Part shown: in pieces, positions 63,301 through 64,000 of the stretch
Layout: every line of letters begins with the position of its first letter
Position numbering within the stretch: the first letter of the stretch is position 1
NCBI GenBank assembly: GCA_052244495.1
Contig: JBQPXH010000001.1
Source: Cereibacter_A sp052244495
GTDB taxonomy: Bacteria > Pseudomonadota > Alphaproteobacteria > Rhodobacterales > Rhodobacteraceae
Length of the DNA: 64,000 nucleotides
Direction: 5' to 3' (one strand)
Translations under genes and position numbers: made by a program
Notes under the pieces: model-generated
What the model was told of the DNA's origin: nothing
The model's database searches: none
The model's input: only the letters and a program-made list of their open reading frames with translations

Positions 63301-63639
63301 ATCGCCATGTCGGCGGGCATGCTGCCCTCGGCGCTCGGCGTGGGCGAGGGCGGGCCGTTCCGCGCGCCCATGGCCACGGCCGTGATCGGGGGGATCATCG
63401 TCTCGACGGTCTTGAGCCTCGTGATCGTGCCGTCCTTCTTCCTCATCATGGACGATCTCTCGCGGCTCATCGCGCGGATTTTCGGCCGCTTCGCCGGCCC
63501 GCGGGACGAGGAGCCCGCCCCGCCTACGGCAGAGGAACTGGCCGCCGGCCTTGCAGCCCGTGAAACGGACATCGAGGCGTTGAAGGCACGGGTCGCGGAA
63601 CTCGAGAAGGGTCAGCCGCGGATCTACGTGGCGCAGTAA
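60373..63639 (+). CDS. RND multidrug efflux permease (AcrB/MdtB-like)
   Basis: 1088 residues. Twelve transmembrane helices with two large periplasmic loops are evident. The proton relay is in helix 4 (ATGILVDDAIVEIENIARH), where the two adjacent Asp residues are intact, and helix 10 has the matching GIVTKNAILLVDFA Lys. The length exceeds AcrB by about 40 residues, mostly a C-terminal tail with a charged coiled-coil-like end (RDEEPAPPTAEELA). It exports hydrophobic compounds by proton antiport. It ends the TetR-regulated operon at a perfect hairpin. Confidence 0.94.
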   Translation: MNFSAWSIRNPVAPILGFVLLMVLGWQAFNTLPITRFPNIDVPLVAVTVDQAGAAPAEMETQVTKEIEDAVAGITGVKNITSTVVDGRSTTVVEFRMEVPTDKAVQDTKDAIDEVRGDLPGDIEAPIVSRIDVEGQAIMTFAVSSPNMTIEELSWFVDDTITRALQGKPGIGRVDRYGGAEREIRIELDPVKLDSFGITAPQVNAQIRATNANLGSGRAELGQGEQAIRVLGDAATVEGLAATTIALPSGRHVRLSDLGEVVDSYEELRSFSRFNGDPVVTFAVFRAKGASEVSVAETVNAELAELAAAHPEVRAELVDDTVFYTYGNYEAALHTLLEGALLATLVVLAFLKNWRATFIAALALPLSAVPTFWVMDLLGFSLNLVSFLAITLATGILVDDAIVEIENIARHIRMGKSPYRAAIDAADEIGMAVIATSLTIVAVFVPVSFMPGIPGQYFEQFGLTVAISVLFSLMVARLITPMMAAYLMRSKDADEKAHRDGFIMRGYLALVKQTLRMRYLTLLAAIGVFALSMFFMLRIPGSFIPPEDVSRIPLSVELSPGSSLDETDRTTRAMVDLIEDVEGVENVFVLGGASPTGERDIRRAAVTVLLEKLDHRLSYRVVTLAGRLPLIGPFIPQLEPEGRVRPQNEIEAEIFGLLAAVPDARAFKLNDRGERDLSFSILSSNEADLNTAVARLEMALRGDPLLADVASEGALPRPELQITPRAEEAARLGVTTAQIAEIVRVATIGDVDAALAKLSIDDRQIPVRVQLATAARGDLARISALKVTTAAGAQVPLSAVADIRIAEGPSVVDRLNRERRATIGANLPVGVALGTASARFKEITEGTELPPTVRIQEAGDAEVQQEMTTSFGNAMILGLMLVLTVLILLFRSVLQPFTILLSLPLAIGGVAAALILTGSALSMPVLIGILMLMGIVTKNAILLVDFAVEMRARGMDRFSAIMEAGHKRARPIVMTSIAMSAGMLPSALGVGEGGPFRAPMATAVIGGIIVSTVLSLVIVPSFFLIMDDLSRLIARIFGRFAGPRDEEPAPPTAEELAAGLAARETDIEALKARVAELEKGQPRIYVAQ

Positions 63640-63649
63640 CGGCAAGTGG

Positions 63650-63672
63650 CCGCAGCCGAGGATCGGCTGCGG
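63650..63672 (+). terminator. hairpin after the RND operon
   Basis: CCGCAGCCGA-GGA-TCGGCTGCGG is a 10-bp perfect stem ten bases past the pump stop. The tail is T-poor. The remaining 63673-63848 has no gene. Confidence 0.6.
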
Positions 63673-63848
63673 TCATGCTCCGTCAAGTCGGCCGCAGCGG
63701 CCGGCGACGGGTGCGCGGTCGCGGAAGTGTCCGCAGCGGGCAACGCGACAGGCATCCCACGGCGCGCATTACGGCAAAGGTGTCGGCACGCCCCAGAAGG
63801 CCGCCCCTCCCCGGAGGTTGCGGCCTCAGCGGCGGCGGAGTTGCCCGA

Positions 63849-63980
63849 TCAGTAGCCGGGTCCCATCACCCAGTTGCCGACGCGATTGGCACCGCCCGTG
63901 ATGTCCTGCCCGACGCCTGCCACCGTGTTGCACCCCTGCAGGGCGGCCGCGAGGGCCGCCAGAACAACCAGCTTCTTCAT
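63849..63980 (-). CDS. entericidin-like small lipoprotein
   Basis: 43 residues. The basic start MKKLVVLAALAAALQGC has a lipobox with Cys17, so the mature lipopeptide is 27 residues. Its sequence, CNTVAGVGQDITGGANRVG, matches entericidin A/B-type proteins (CNTVxGxGxDI pattern). These are small envelope lipoproteins linked to stress or toxin-antidote behaviour in enterics; the role here is unknown. It is too short for many gene callers. Confidence 0.8.
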   Translation of the reverse strand: MKKLVVLAALAAALQGCNTVAGVGQDITGGANRVGNWVMGPGY

Positions 63981-64000
63981 GTTCTTCTGCTCGCTCTCAA

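Overview
The window is high-GC (roughly two-thirds G+C), gene-dense alphaproteobacterial chromosome. Gene content and order point to a purple non-sulfur or related Rhodobacterales bacterium, most like Rhodobacter/Cereibacter. The strongest marker is the dusB(nifR3)-ntrB-ntrC-ntrY-ntrX-trkA-trkH-hfq-hflX block. Supporting markers are zwf-pgl-pgi, oxyR-catalase, the corrinoid-activation cluster and the metal-site type of HemB. No insertion sequence, prophage, integrase or CRISPR array was seen, so this looks like core chromosome with a few lineage-specific insertions and remnants. The organism assignment is inference.

Layout. 1-3.8 kb: glucose-6-phosphate oxidation (zwf, pgl, pgi) behind a LacI-type palindrome. 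4-7.3 kb: a Rid protein, a periplasmic PQQ-type sugar dehydrogenase translationally coupled to a diheme cytochrome c, and a small membrane protein. 7.4-12 kb (minus strand): tRNA-Gly(CCC), then virulence-factor-family protein, methylenetetrahydrofolate reductase-like protein, pterin-binding methyltransferase and an ASKHA/[2Fe-2S] corrinoid activator, probably part of a split cobalamin methionine synthase or related methyl-transfer system. 12-15 kb: ppx and rlmE, and a Tat-exported M15-type protein. 15-19.6 kb: L,D-transpeptidase, then lpxD with a dedicated acyl carrier protein and ketosynthase. 19.7-22.4 kb: an IalB-like protein, two candidate minus-strand sRNAs and a HerA-like ATPase.

22.5-26.7 kb: oxidative stress (catalase, oxyR, peroxiredoxin) and aquaporin. 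26.7-34.4 kb: lipA, two c-type cytochromes, hpt with a coupled 59-residue protein, a COQ10/RatA-type protein, an acyltransferase that looks inserted, and the tightly overlapped ispF-pgpA-pncC genes plus ispD. 34.5-46.5 kb: the nitrogen-regulation/potassium/Hfq block. 46.5-58.3 kb: a possible MrpD remnant, a penicillin-acylase-type hydrolase, a beta-hydroxyacid dehydrogenase, a SYLF lipoprotein, hemB, a membrane protein, mfd, and a dsbA-MFS pair. 58.5-63.7 kb: a TetR-controlled RND efflux pair. A small entericidin-like lipoprotein lies at the right end.

Recurring theme: at least nine gene pairs overlap by 1-4 bases at stop/start, so translational coupling is the common operon architecture here. 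The observations I rate highest are the lpxD-ACP-ketosynthase trio, which fits 3-oxo-acyl lipid A; the two tandem terminator-ended sRNA candidates; the methyl-transfer cluster without a corrinoid protein; and the loss of the sigma-54 contact loop in both NtrC and NtrX.
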